58,381 bases of DNA from OFTM382 sp964448185. GTDB taxonomy: Bacteria; Planctomycetota; Phycisphaerae; Phycisphaerales; UBA1924. This document shows positions 41,304-49,948 of this stretch, piece after piece. Location of the stretch: the NCBI GenBank assembly GCA_964448185.1, contig CAYUVO010000003.1, positions 1 to 58,381 on the forward strand, given 5' to 3'. The notes under the pieces are model-generated. The model saw nothing but the letters and a program-made list of their open reading frames with translations, searched no databases and was not told where the DNA came from. The first letter of the stretch is position 1, and each line of letters opens with the position of its first letter. The position numbers and the translations under genes are program-made.

Positions 41304-42922
41304 CCGCACTCGACTGGATTGTGCTCGGCGCTTACGGCTTGCTGCTCGTCGCCACAGGCTGGTGGTTCAACCGCCGCGCAGCAAACGACACCAACGACTA
41401 TTTCCTCGGCGGACGCAAGATGCCCGTCTGGGCAGTCTCGATAAGCGTGGTTGCAACTTCGCTCTCCGCAGCGACGTTTGTCGGCGGGCCACAACAGGCC
41501 TACGCGAACAATCTTACATATCTAGCAAGCAACATCGGGATGATCCTCGCTGCGATCATCGTCGCGTGGGTGGTCATTCCCAAGCTCTACGCCTCGGGCG
41601 TCGCAACTCCCTACGGCTTGCTCGAACAACGCTTCGGCCCCGGCGCACGACGCAGCGCCGCGATCGCCTTTCTCCTCGGAAGAGTCATGGCCAGCGGCTC
41701 ACGGATCTACATCATCGGCATCCCCGCTGCACTCATTCTCTTCGGCGATCAAACAGGCGGCACTGGTGCCATCCCTGCAAGTCAGATCGTCATCGCGATC
41801 GGCATGATGGCAACCGTCGGAGTTGTGTACACGCTCATCGGAGGCGTGCGAAGCGTCATCTGGACCGACGTCATTCAAATGGGCGTGTTCGTGATCGCGG
41901 TGGCAGGTGCGATCATCCTGCTGCTCGATCGCATTCCCGGCGGCGCTCCCGCTGCGTTCTCTGCCCTCGCCGAGATCAACGCACCCGACGGCACCGGCAA
42001 ACTCACCCTCTTTGACACTTCAATTAACTTTACATCCAACTACACGCTGCTCGCGAGTTGCACCGCCTTCGTGCTTATGGGCATCGCGAGCTTCGGGCTC
42101 GACCAAGACATGACCCAACGCATGCTCACCTGTTCGTCTGCGCGCAAAGGGGCCGCCTCGGTCATCATCGCCACCATCGGCGGCGTTCCCGTAGTCGCGA
42201 TGTTCATGGCGGTGGGCCTGCTGCTCTATGTGTTCTACCAGATGCCCGAGGTCATGGGCGATGCTGCGCCGGGCTACGTCGTAGACGATTCGCGCCGCGT
42301 CTTTCTCGGGTTCATTCTCCGAGAACTGCCAGCCGGCTTGCGAGGCCTCATGTTCGCGGGCTTGTTCGCAGCGGGTCTGAGCAGCCTCAACAGCGCGCTC
42401 AACTCCATGAGCTCGACCGTCGTCAACGATTTCTACAAGCAGCTCCGCCCGGATCGCACCGAACGCCACTACCTCCTCATCGGTCGTCTCGGCGTCGTGT
42501 TCTGGGGGCTGATCCTCGGCGCCTTCGCGGTCGTGTGCGTCTACTGGCAACGCTCGGGCGAACAAACGCTCATCGACTTCGCACTCGGTGTGATGACGTT
42601 CGCCTATTCCGGATTGCTCGGCGTCTTCGCCACCGCTCTGCTCACACGGCGCGGGTCGTCAGCGTCCGCGATCGCAGCTCTGGTCGTCGGCGCGGCCATC
42701 ATCTTCATGCTCAACCCGTCGGCGGTGGGGCTGCTCATCGACACACAAGCCATCCGTGATGCCGCCTTACCTCTCGATGACCACACGCGCAGCGGGTTGG
42801 CCCGGCTTGTGACAGACGCATGGGCACTAGGATTTGCGTGGAAGCTTGCCATCGGAGCAGCAATCGCCACGATCGTTTGTGCCAGCGTGCCGGGCAGAAC
42901 CGACGCAGCAAAAAACTCTTGA
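41300..42922 (+). CDS. Sodium:solute symporter (SSS family)
   Basis: The 540-residue membrane protein starts at GTG 41300, overlapping the murQ stop. It has about 13 transmembrane helices with family motifs NDYFLGGRKMPVWAVSISVVATSLSAATFVGGPQ, GGVRSVIWTDVIQMGVF and GLFAAGLSSLNSALNSMSSTVVNDFYK. SSS transporters bring in sugars, sialic acids, amino acids or similar solutes with sodium. Position after murQ suggests that it takes up a cell-wall amino sugar (MurNAc, GlcNAc or the disaccharide), replacing the PTS MurP of enterobacteria. The substrate is inferred from context. Confidence 0.88.
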   Translation: MTALDWIVLGAYGLLLVATGWWFNRRAANDTNDYFLGGRKMPVWAVSISVVATSLSAATFVGGPQQAYANNLTYLASNIGMILAAIIVAWVVIPKLYASGVATPYGLLEQRFGPGARRSAAIAFLLGRVMASGSRIYIIGIPAALILFGDQTGGTGAIPASQIVIAIGMMATVGVVYTLIGGVRSVIWTDVIQMGVFVIAVAGAIILLLDRIPGGAPAAFSALAEINAPDGTGKLTLFDTSINFTSNYTLLASCTAFVLMGIASFGLDQDMTQRMLTCSSARKGAASVIIATIGGVPVVAMFMAVGLLLYVFYQMPEVMGDAAPGYVVDDSRRVFLGFILRELPAGLRGLMFAGLFAAGLSSLNSALNSMSSTVVNDFYKQLRPDRTERHYLLIGRLGVVFWGLILGAFAVVCVYWQRSGEQTLIDFALGVMTFAYSGLLGVFATALLTRRGSSASAIAALVVGAAIIFMLNPSAVGLLIDTQAIRDAALPLDDHTRSGLARLVTDAWALGFAWKLAIGAAIATIVCASVPGRTDAAKNS

Positions 42923-42944
42923 CACTCGACTCCCATCAGCCTTC

Positions 42945-42950
42945 TATGAT
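42945..42950 (+). promoter_or_regulatory. TATGAT -10-like element before purD, leaderless start
   Basis: TATGAT ends six bases before ATG 42957 (spacer CGCCCC) and no Shine-Dalgarno is present. TTGACA at 42919-42924 is a perfect -35 hexamer but at 20 bp, longer than usual. Confidence 0.5.
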
Positions 42951-42956
42951 CGCCCC

Positions 42957-44255
42957 ATGACTGAGGAACCGAGCGCCACATCTCGCGTCAACGTCCTGCT
43001 GATCGGTGGCGGTGGGCGCGAACACGCGCTCGCCTGGTCGCTCCACCGATCCCCTAGGCTCGGCAAGCTCCACATCACGCATCCCGGCAACCCCGGCCTC
43101 GCCAAACTGGGGCAAGCCGTCGATTTCGAGGTCACCCGCCAAGAAATCTACCGCCTCGTTCAATACTGCGAGAAGCACTCGATCGGGCTCGTCGTCATCG
43201 GCCCCGAGGACCCCTTGGCCTTGGGCTACGCCGACAAGCTCCGCGAGGCGGGCCTGCCCGTCTTTGGTCCCAATGCCGACGGCGCGAGAATCGAATCCGA
43301 CAAAGTGTGGTGCAAGAACCTGCTCAAGGCTGCGGTCGTTCCCGTGTCTGCTGGTCGTTCATTTAGCGACTACGAGGCGGCTGCGGAATACCTCCGTTCG
43401 CGTGAGGTCGTTCCGGTCATCAAGGCCGCCGGGCTTGCCAAGGGCAAGGGCGTGGTGCTCCCCGAGACGCTTCCCAAAGCACACGAAGTCCTCCATGCCA
43501 TCATGGTCGAGCGTGTCTTTGGAGACGCCGGGGCCAAGGTCGTCATCGAAGATCGCTTGACCGGCCGAGAAGTCTCAGTGCTCGCCATCTCCGACGGCAG
43601 GTCCATCCAGCTTCTGCCCACCGCTCAAGATCACAAACGCCTGCGCGACAACGATCAAGGCCCCAACACCGGCGGCATGGGGGCCTTTAGCCCCTCGCCC
43701 AAACTCGATGACGCCACCCTCGACGTCATCGAACGCGAGATTCTGATCCCCACCGTCGATTCACTCCGTCGCGAGGGCATCGACTATCGCGGCGTGCTCT
43801 ACGCCGGGCTCATGCTCACGCCTTCAGGCCCCAAAGTCCTCGAATACAACGCCCGCTTTGGCGATCCCGAATGCCAGGCCATCATGCCAAGGCTCAAGAG
43901 CGACGCACTCGAACTGTTCATGGCGTGCGCACAACGCAAACTCGGCGACCTCGAACTCCAGTGGGACCAAAGGCCCACCGTCTGCGTCGTGCTCGCAAGC
44001 GAGGGCTACCCGGCAAAGCCCATCACCGGCGTGCCCATCGAAGGCATCGAAAGAGCCGAGGCAATCGACGACGTGCTGGTGTTCTATTCGGGCGTGAGTC
44101 TCGATGATCGTGGCGACCCGATCACCTCGGGGGGCCGTGTGCTCTCGGTCGTCGGCATGGCCGACACCATCGAAGAAGCACGCACTCTTGCCTACCGAGC
44201 AGCAGGCTGCATCAGCTTCGCTGGCTGCCAGATGCGGACCGATATCGCTCAATAG
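42957..44255 (+). CDS. purD: Phosphoribosylamine-glycine ligase
   Basis: PurD makes glycinamide ribonucleotide from phosphoribosylamine, glycine and ATP in purine synthesis. The 432-residue product has the N-terminal LLIGGGGREHALAWSL motif, the GPEDPLALGYADKLREAGLPVFGP segment, the ATP-grasp core (VVPVIKAAGLAKGKGVVL) and LEYNARFGDPECQAIMPRL with metal ligands. ATG 42957 is chosen because similarity starts right after it and TATGAT lies six bases upstream; there is no ribosome binding site. It ends 10 bp before the convergent DUF4340 gene. Confidence 0.95.
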   Translation: MTEEPSATSRVNVLLIGGGGREHALAWSLHRSPRLGKLHITHPGNPGLAKLGQAVDFEVTRQEIYRLVQYCEKHSIGLVVIGPEDPLALGYADKLREAGLPVFGPNADGARIESDKVWCKNLLKAAVVPVSAGRSFSDYEAAAEYLRSREVVPVIKAAGLAKGKGVVLPETLPKAHEVLHAIMVERVFGDAGAKVVIEDRLTGREVSVLAISDGRSIQLLPTAQDHKRLRDNDQGPNTGGMGAFSPSPKLDDATLDVIEREILIPTVDSLRREGIDYRGVLYAGLMLTPSGPKVLEYNARFGDPECQAIMPRLKSDALELFMACAQRKLGDLELQWDQRPTVCVVLASEGYPAKPITGVPIEGIERAEAIDDVLVFYSGVSLDDRGDPITSGGRVLSVVGMADTIEEARTLAYRAAGCISFAGCQMRTDIAQ

Positions 44256-44265
44256 TTGCGTCTGC

Positions 44266-45642
44266 TTATGGACCTTCTTCTTCGGCTGGTCCGCTCAACT
44301 CACTGAGCCACTTCCACGCGGCGTGTGCCTCGCGGTCGTCGTACACCCGCAGCACACCTCGATATTCAATCGCCAATGGGCTGCGACCGGATGATGTATA
44401 CAACCCGATGCTGAGCGATTCCATCGGCACGAGCCCGCCGAGGTCAACCCCCGGCTTGCTCGGGGGACGTGTGCTGAACATGATCGCAAACTCGGGCGTG
44501 TATCCGTCTGAGAGCTGATCCGCCGGCACCGCAATCAGTGCCGCGTGCTCGGTCAGCAACACCGCTACCGCTCGGACCCCCTGCGTTGATTCGCCTTGTA
44601 CGTCGAACCAGCCGGTGCCCTTCGAGGCGTTTGTGCCGTAGATAAACTCTCCTGCGTGGGTGGTGACCGTCAACACGTGGAGATCCGCTGCTGCGATCCG
44701 AAGCGTGTGCCGGTTCAAATACGCCGAAGCGGTCGCGTCGATGCGGTCAGCCTCGCTAATATCCATCGCCATCAGTACCGGCCCCATCACCGTTTGCCCC
44801 TGCGAATCAAGCACTCTGCAACGCACCGCGACCTGTTGTTCGCTGATCGCCATGAGCAGCTCGGTCTGCCACGTCTTCCCGCTTCTGCGTGCGTCGCTCA
44901 CCGACCATGTCGCGATTGCTTTGGTCTCGTGCAACTCCGAGTCGTCAAGCAGCCGATCGCCAGACAGTGCCGCGAGCTGGCGGGCCGCAAGCTTGACGAG
45001 ATCCGCATCGCATTCCCCAGCCACCGGCTTGCGCATCACCCACCGGCTCCCGAGCCGATCGAGCAGCAACCGTTCTTGTTGTGTCACGATCTCGATGCTC
45101 GCCGGGTCCATCGGCACCCCTGGCATCGCAGCCCGCGAAAGCCAAGGCTCAACCCCGCTCGCAAACAAATCCATCAACTCAGCATCGACAAGCCCCGTCC
45201 AACTCTCGCGAGGCGCATCCTCATCCTGTCGATGCGAGACACGCACGCCCACTCTGCCGCCGACTGCCAGCGATGAAAACTCAAGTTGCGTGAACGATCC
45301 ATCAGAATGACCAATGATGACGCTCGGACCATCTGCGTCTGGTTCGCCCCCGGGCAGCACCATCGCGCCGCCTAACAACCGGGTCAACGCTCGAAGCCGA
45401 ACCGAATCCCCAGCCCAACGCATTCTTTGCGTCGATTCCTGCGCCCGAGTGACGACCCATTGCTCGGGTCCCGCGCGCTCGGCGATGCCATCCTCGACCG
45501 CTATAGACACGAGCGACGACGCGGCTTGATCCACCAACCGACGCGGCGCAGGCGGTGGGGCAGTTCCGGGCCAGAACGCGACCAACGCAAACCCGAGGGC
45601 TGCACACACCAGAGAAACAACAATCAACCGAACCGCTTTCAT
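44266..45642 (-). CDS. DUF4340 domain-containing membrane-anchored protein
   Basis: The 458-residue product starts with a single N-terminal membrane segment (VRLIVVSLVCAALGFALVAFW) and continues with repeated DUF4340-like modules: short beta-rich units with WVMRKPV and FIYGTNASKGTGWFDV. DUF4340 proteins are often found with gliding/ABC-2 genes (GldG-type), but no such genes are near. I take ATG 45642 rather than 45648 because TACAGT lies exactly six bases before it on the minus strand, matching the leaderless pattern. It is divergent from the amidotransferase gene with only 35 bp between start codons. Confidence 0.75.
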   Translation of the reverse strand: MKAVRLIVVSLVCAALGFALVAFWPGTAPPPAPRRLVDQAASSLVSIAVEDGIAERAGPEQWVVTRAQESTQRMRWAGDSVRLRALTRLLGGAMVLPGGEPDADGPSVIIGHSDGSFTQLEFSSLAVGGRVGVRVSHRQDEDAPRESWTGLVDAELMDLFASGVEPWLSRAAMPGVPMDPASIEIVTQQERLLLDRLGSRWVMRKPVAGECDADLVKLAARQLAALSGDRLLDDSELHETKAIATWSVSDARRSGKTWQTELLMAISEQQVAVRCRVLDSQGQTVMGPVLMAMDISEADRIDATASAYLNRHTLRIAAADLHVLTVTTHAGEFIYGTNASKGTGWFDVQGESTQGVRAVAVLLTEHAALIAVPADQLSDGYTPEFAIMFSTRPPSKPGVDLGGLVPMESLSIGLYTSSGRSPLAIEYRGVLRVYDDREAHAAWKWLSELSGPAEEEGP

Positions 45643-45648
45643 GCACAC

Positions 45649-45654
45649 ACTGTA
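45649..45654 (-). promoter_or_regulatory. TACAGT -10-like element (divergent pair, minus)
   Basis: On the minus strand TACAGT ends six bases before ATG 45642 (spacer GTGTGC). It is 11 bp from the opposing TACACT, so both promoters share the same short region. Confidence 0.5.
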
Positions 45655-45665
45655 CCGCCAACTCC

Positions 45666-45671
45666 TACACT
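45666..45671 (+). promoter_or_regulatory. TACACT -10-like element (divergent pair, plus)
   Basis: TACACT ends six bases before GTG 45678 (spacer CCGTGC), with no Shine-Dalgarno. This supports the GTG start and a leaderless mRNA. Confidence 0.5.
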
Positions 45672-45677
45672 CCGTGC

Positions 45678-46373
45678 GTGAACAAACCGATCATCGCGAT
45701 CACCTGCGACCTCTGCGACTCACCCAACGGCGAGCGCGTCTTCAGCTATCGAACCTATGGCCACGCCGTCGAAGCCGCCGGAGGCATCCCCGTCTGGCTC
45801 GCGCCGACCGATGCCAGCATCGCCGATCTGTTGAGCCTGCTCGATCGAATCGATGGCGTCATCCTTGCGGGCGGCGACGACCCTTGCACCGAGCCCTTCG
45901 GCACACCTTCGCACCAAGCGATCACCCCCGTTCACGCCGACCGCCAACGCTTTGAAACTTCGTTGCTCATCGCACTCAATGACCGACCAAGCATGCCCGT
46001 CCTGGGCATCTGTCTTGGCATGCAAATGATGGCGCTCCATGCGGGCGGCACGCTCGATCAACACATGCCAGATACTCGCAGCGATTGGCACAGGCATTGG
46101 GATGCCCAGCACACGGTGACGAGCAAACCAACAAGACCCATCAAGCTCACCGGCACCGCTTATAGCAAACATCGCCAAGCCGTGACCAATCCCGGAACTT
46201 ATAAGGTCGCCGCTCTCTCCGATGACGGCGTCATCGAAGCGATCACCGACCCGACCAAACGCTTCTCGCTTGGCGTCCAGTGGCACCCTGAACGCACCAA
46301 GGATCACGCTGTCGGCGCTGCGGTCTTCGAGGCATTGGTTACATCGGCCCAGCCAAGGCCGTCGAATCTTTGA
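45678..46373 (+). CDS. Class I glutamine amidotransferase-like gamma-glutamyl hydrolase (peptidase C26)
   Basis: The 231-residue protein resembles PuuD-type gamma-glutamyl-gamma-aminobutyrate hydrolases. It has DGVILAGGDDPCTEPFG, nucleophile Cys112 in LGICLGMQMMAL, and the His203/Glu205 pair in GVQWHPER. GTG 45678 is the start because similarity begins at NKPIIAITCD and TACACT lies six bases upstream. It hydrolyses a gamma-glutamyl amide in the cytoplasm; the substrate is unknown. The last 35 bases overlap the convergent metF gene. Confidence 0.85.
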   Translation: MNKPIIAITCDLCDSPNGERVFSYRTYGHAVEAAGGIPVWLAPTDASIADLLSLLDRIDGVILAGGDDPCTEPFGTPSHQAITPVHADRQRFETSLLIALNDRPSMPVLGICLGMQMMALHAGGTLDQHMPDTRSDWHRHWDAQHTVTSKPTRPIKLTGTAYSKHRQAVTNPGTYKVAALSDDGVIEAITDPTKRFSLGVQWHPERTKDHAVGAAVFEALVTSAQPRPSNL

Positions 46374-47262
46374 CGCCCAGTGTCGCGTACACCTCGCGGG
46401 TCGCGGTTGATTTATTGAGCGTGTAGAAATGCACCCCATCGACCTCATGATCCAACAAATCCCGGCACTGTTCCGTCGCCCAGTGAACCCCCACCCGACC
46501 TACCGATTCACTCGAACCATCCGTCCGGTTGATCGCTCGCAACAGCGGCGCCGGGAACCGTGCGCCCTGCGCCAGATCCGCCATCCGTTTCATCCCCGAG
46601 AGCGTTGTGATGGGCATCACCCCCGCGACAATCGGTACACGAATCCCCGCAAGCCGACACCGATCCCGGAAGTCGTAAAAATCTCGGTTGTCGAAGAACA
46701 ACTGCGTGACGATGTAATCCGCGCCCGCTTCGACCTTCGCTTTGAGATGCTCGATCTCGACGAGGCGATTGGGCGTCGCCGGGTGTCCCTCCGGGAAGCC
46801 TGCAACGCTCACACCAAAGCCACGCTTGTCCGGGTGGATGCCACGATCATTAAATCGCTTGATATGTGCCACCAACTCCGATGCGCGTTTGAGATCATCA
46901 TCCTCGAACCGATGGCCGGGCATGTCTCGCGGCGGGTCGCCACGCAACGCCAGAATATTACTGATTCCCGCCAACGCATACCGCTCCAAAATTGCATCGA
47001 GATCGCCCGTCTTCTGGCACACGCACGTCAGGTGCGGCATCGGATCAAGTGAAGTTTCACCCTTGAGGCGTAGCACCAGATCCTGCGTGACTTGCCGCGT
47101 CGTTCCGCCTGCGCCATACGTCACGCTGACAAACGTGGGCTTGAGCGTCTGAAGCTGCGCGATGTTCTCGAACAACACCGAACCAGATTCGGGCGTCTTG
47201 GGCGGGAAGAACTCGAAGCTGAACGTTGTCCTGCCGCTCTCAAAGATGTCCTTGGCATGCAT
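46339..47262 (-). CDS. metF: Methylenetetrahydrofolate reductase
   Basis: MetF reduces 5,10-methylene-THF to 5-methyl-THF, the methyl donor for methionine synthesis. The 307-residue TIM-barrel flavoprotein has the N-terminal FSFEFFPPKT (catalytic Glu in EFFPPK), SVTYGAGGTT, PHLTCV, NILALRGDPP and TQLFFDN. ATG 47262 follows AAGGA. It is the third gene of the methionine-cycle run, 113 bp after ahcY, with a strong hairpin in the gap. Its stop overlaps the end of the convergent amidotransferase gene. Confidence 0.95.
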   Translation of the reverse strand: MHAKDIFESGRTTFSFEFFPPKTPESGSVLFENIAQLQTLKPTFVSVTYGAGGTTRQVTQDLVLRLKGETSLDPMPHLTCVCQKTGDLDAILERYALAGISNILALRGDPPRDMPGHRFEDDDLKRASELVAHIKRFNDRGIHPDKRGFGVSVAGFPEGHPATPNRLVEIEHLKAKVEAGADYIVTQLFFDNRDFYDFRDRCRLAGIRVPIVAGVMPITTLSGMKRMADLAQGARFPAPLLRAINRTDGSSESVGRVGVHWATEQCRDLLDHEVDGVHFYTLNKSTATREVYATLGVKDSTALAGPM

Positions 47263-47324
47263 GATGGCGTTCCTTGCCGGTCCTGCGAAAGAGCTTGCTG
47301 GTATTGAAACTCTGCTGGGTAAGC

Positions 47325-47352
47325 CCTCTTCCGGGTGTTGACCCGAAAGAGG
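47325..47352 (-). promoter_or_regulatory. 12-bp RNA hairpin between ahcY and metF
   Basis: On the minus strand CCTCTTTCGGGT and ACCCGGAAGAGG pair fully (one G-U) around a CAAC loop, 23 bases after the ahcY stop. As a plus-strand RNA the stem has a C-A mismatch, so it is shaped for the ahcY-metF transcript. No U-run follows. It may be an attenuator, a processing site or part of a longer leader; it does not match the SAH or SAM riboswitch cores I know. Confidence 0.5.
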
Positions 47353-47375
47353 TGATAATCGAATAAACGCCGAGC

Positions 47376-48839
47376 TTAGTAGCGGTAATGCTCGGCCTTA
47401 TAAGGTCCGTCCACCGGAACCCCAAGATAATCTGCCTGCTCCTGGCTCAGCTTGGAAAGCCTCACGCCCAACTTGTCAAGATGAAGCCGCGCGACCTTCT
47501 CATCAAGCTGCTTGGGCAGCATGTACACCTTGTTCTCGTAGGCGTTCTTGTTCGCGTGCAACTCCATCTGGGCAAGCACCTGGTTGGTAAAGCTCGCACT
47601 CATCACAAAGCTCGGGTGGCCCGTCGCACAACCAAGATTCAGCAGCCTGCCCTCAGCGAGAACCAACAACGACTTGTTGAGGCTCTTGAACACAAACTCA
47701 TCATACTGCGGCTTGATGTTCACACGCTCAACATCAGCATCACCCGCCATCCGTTCCATCTGGATCTCGTTGTCGAAGTGCCCGATGTTGCCGACGATCG
47801 CCTTGTCCTTCATCGCCTTCATGTGCTCGAACGTGATGATGTCCTTATTGCCCGTTGTAGTAATAAAGATATCAGCCTTGTCCACCACGTCTTCGAGACG
47901 CACGACTTCGAGCCCTTCCATCGCGGCCTGCAGCGCACAGATCGGGTCGATCTCCGTAATCACCACCCGGCAGCCCTGACCACGCAGCGACTGCGTGCAG
48001 CCCTTGCCCACGTCGCCATACCCGCACACCACCGCCATCTTGCCACCGATCATCACGTCCGATGCACGGTTCAATCCGTCGATCAGCGAATGCCGGCAGC
48101 CGTACACATTGTCGAACTTGCTCTTGGTCACGCTGTCGTTCACATTGATCGCCGGGAACGGCAGTTCGCCCGCATCGGCAAACTGATACAAGCGGTGAAC
48201 GCCCGTGGTCGTCTCCTCAGAAACACCCTTGATCTCGGCCGCGATCTTCGCCCAGCATCCCGGGAACTCCTTTTCTTGCTCGCGAAGTTGGTTCAAGAAT
48301 GCGCCGTGCTCTTCGGGGTCCTTGCCGGGAACGTACTCGGGGATCGTGCCCTTCTTCTCGAACTCGGCACCCTTGAGCACCATCATCGTGGCGTCGCCGC
48401 CGTCATCGAGAATCAGGTTCGCAAACTTCCCATCGGGCCAGTTGAGAATCTGACGAGCGCACCACCAATATTCGTCGAGCGTCTCGCCCTTCCACGCAAA
48501 GATCGGGATGCCCTTGGGGTTGTTCGGCGTGCCGGTCCGGCCCACCGCCATCGCCGACGCTGCCGAATCTTGCGTGCTGAAAATGTTGCACGAAGCCCAA
48601 CGAACTTCAGCGCCAAGATCAACAAGCGTCTCAATCAGCACCGCGGTCTGCACCGTCATATGCAACGAGCCCGCGATGCGTGCGCCCTTGAGCGGCTTGC
48701 TCTTGCCGTACTCCTCGCGGAGCGCCATCAAGCCCGGCATCTCCTGCTCGGCGAGACGGATCTCGTGGCGTCCCTCGGGCGCCAATGTAATATCCCTGAT
48801 CTTAAAGTCCATCTTGTTTGCTGTTGCCGTCGTGCTCAT
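47376..48839 (-). CDS. ahcY: Adenosylhomocysteinase
   Basis: AhcY splits S-adenosylhomocysteine to homocysteine and adenosine and so relieves methyltransferase inhibition. The 487-residue enzyme has SLHMTVQTAVLIETL, WASCNIFSTQD, FPAINVNDSVTKSKFDN (catalytic lysine and aspartate region), the NAD motif VVCGYGDVGKGC and the C-terminal PYKAEHYRY that reaches into the neighbouring NAD site. It includes the roughly 40-residue insertion (VPGKDPEEHGAF region) found in many bacterial and plant forms. ATG 48839 follows GGAG. It is 42 bp after the SahR-like gene, in the same direction. Confidence 0.97.
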   Translation of the reverse strand: MSTTATANKMDFKIRDITLAPEGRHEIRLAEQEMPGLMALREEYGKSKPLKGARIAGSLHMTVQTAVLIETLVDLGAEVRWASCNIFSTQDSAASAMAVGRTGTPNNPKGIPIFAWKGETLDEYWWCARQILNWPDGKFANLILDDGGDATMMVLKGAEFEKKGTIPEYVPGKDPEEHGAFLNQLREQEKEFPGCWAKIAAEIKGVSEETTTGVHRLYQFADAGELPFPAINVNDSVTKSKFDNVYGCRHSLIDGLNRASDVMIGGKMAVVCGYGDVGKGCTQSLRGQGCRVVITEIDPICALQAAMEGLEVVRLEDVVDKADIFITTTGNKDIITFEHMKAMKDKAIVGNIGHFDNEIQMERMAGDADVERVNIKPQYDEFVFKSLNKSLLVLAEGRLLNLGCATGHPSFVMSASFTNQVLAQMELHANKNAYENKVYMLPKQLDEKVARLHLDKLGVRLSKLSQEQADYLGVPVDGPYKAEHYRY

Positions 48840-48881
48840 GCCTGCTCCAAATTGAAAAAGTATCTAAACGTATTTGTTCTC

Positions 48882-49853
48882 TTACACCCGCACCCTCGCC
48901 GACGCGGCGAGCAAACCCGGGCCTGTCGCCCTTGGGTCCGCCGGAAGTTCCACTACCGCCGGGGCGCAAAAACCTGCCTCGGTAAACATCTCTACAAGTC
49001 TGTCACGCGAGAACCCGAGGTGTACATGCCCCATCGTTTCGCGATAGTCATCACGCGAATGTGCGATCATGTCAACCACCGTCATCACCCCGCCCCCTCG
49101 CTCATGGCTCAGCACCCGAGCCGCCTCGCGCAACACCTCGACCGGATCGGGCACATGGTGAACCACCAGCACCGCGATCGCTGCATCTACCGACCCACTC
49201 TCCATCGGCAGATTCCCGATCTCGCCTTCTAAAAACCGTACGTTGTTGTGCGCACGAAGACGCTTGCGCGCCGCTTCGAGCATCTCGGGGGATTGATCCA
49301 CCGCGATTACTTCCTGCACACGCGGCGCGAGCCACTCCGCTGCGTTGCCCGTCCCACACCCCAGATCCGCCACCACCCAGTCCGGCGGGATCAAACTCAA
49401 CGCGCCCGAGGGCAGCACCCGCGAACCAAACAAGTCCTGACGAATCGTGTCCCATCGCCCAGCGACCCGACCGAAATACGCCTGCGAATCCACCGGGCGT
49501 TCAGCGAGCACCGAGTTCAATCGGTGGTCGTCCGCTTCGAGTTCGTGCGCACACCCCGTCACCAGTTGTTCGCGTGCAGCAAGCCAGAGCCCGCGCGAGG
49601 CGGGCATCAGGTCATCGAGCACGAGCCGGTACAGCGCTGTCGTTCCACGCTCTCGGCGACGCAACCACTTGCCATCGGTAAGAGTCTTAAGGTGCCTGCT
49701 CGCTGTGGACTGGGGGAGTTGCAGCACGCTGGCCAACTCGCCCACCGTCAGCTCTTCACCTTCGAGCACACGCAACATCCGCAGCCGGATCGGCTCGCTG
49801 AGCTGACCGAGGAGCGAGGCAAGGCTCTGAGATGTGGCGGGGGCAGTATTCAT
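48882..49853 (-). CDS. ArsR-family regulator fused to SAM-dependent methyltransferase (SahR-like)
   Basis: The 323-residue product has an ArsR winged helix (residues 10-80: LGQLSEPIRLRMLRVL, LTVGELASVLQLPQSTASRHLKTL) and a class I methyltransferase domain with VVADLGCGTGN (160-170), ALLVVHH-type motif IAVLVVHHVPDPVEVLREAARVL. Such fusions next to ahcY and metF match SahR, the SAH-responsive repressor of the methionine cycle described in proteobacteria; the methyltransferase domain acts as the effector site. ATG 49853 is chosen as similarity begins there; ATG 49892 in frame would read through the operator. A perfect palindrome covers its promoter, implying autoregulation. Confidence 0.85.
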   Translation of the reverse strand: MNTAPATSQSLASLLGQLSEPIRLRMLRVLEGEELTVGELASVLQLPQSTASRHLKTLTDGKWLRRRERGTTALYRLVLDDLMPASRGLWLAAREQLVTGCAHELEADDHRLNSVLAERPVDSQAYFGRVAGRWDTIRQDLFGSRVLPSGALSLIPPDWVVADLGCGTGNAAEWLAPRVQEVIAVDQSPEMLEAARKRLRAHNNVRFLEGEIGNLPMESGSVDAAIAVLVVHHVPDPVEVLREAARVLSHERGGGVMTVVDMIAHSRDDYRETMGHVHLGFSRDRLVEMFTEAGFCAPAVVELPADPRATGPGLLAASARVRV

Positions 49854-49855
49854 CC

Positions 49856-49897
49856 GTGTATCCGGATACACTGTAGAACTAACTCGCCCCATGTCAA
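49856..49897 (-). promoter_or_regulatory. Promoter and 16-bp palindromic operator of the sahR-like/ahcY/metF run
   Basis: Minus strand: TTGACA (49897-49892), 16-bp spacer, TACAGT (49875-49870). The perfect palindrome GTGTATCCGGATACAC (49856-49871) overlaps the -10 box and the expected start of transcription and ends two bases before ATG 49853. This is the geometry of a repressor operator and fits the ArsR-type regulator encoded directly downstream. Confidence 0.7.
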
Positions 49898-49948
49898 GTA
49901 AAGCCATTTTTGGCCCCGGCGGCTCAATCATGAGATTTTTTGATCGCT

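Noticed and set aside
47263..47375. SAM or SAH riboswitch upstream of metF
   Set aside because: Only a simple 12-bp hairpin is visible; the conserved cores of the known classes were not found by eye.
47388..49232. A 614-codon open frame on the plus strand opposite ahcY and the SahR-like gene
   Set aside because: It mirrors two well supported genes, has no recognisable domain and no start signals. Long antisense frames are common in GC-rich coding DNA.
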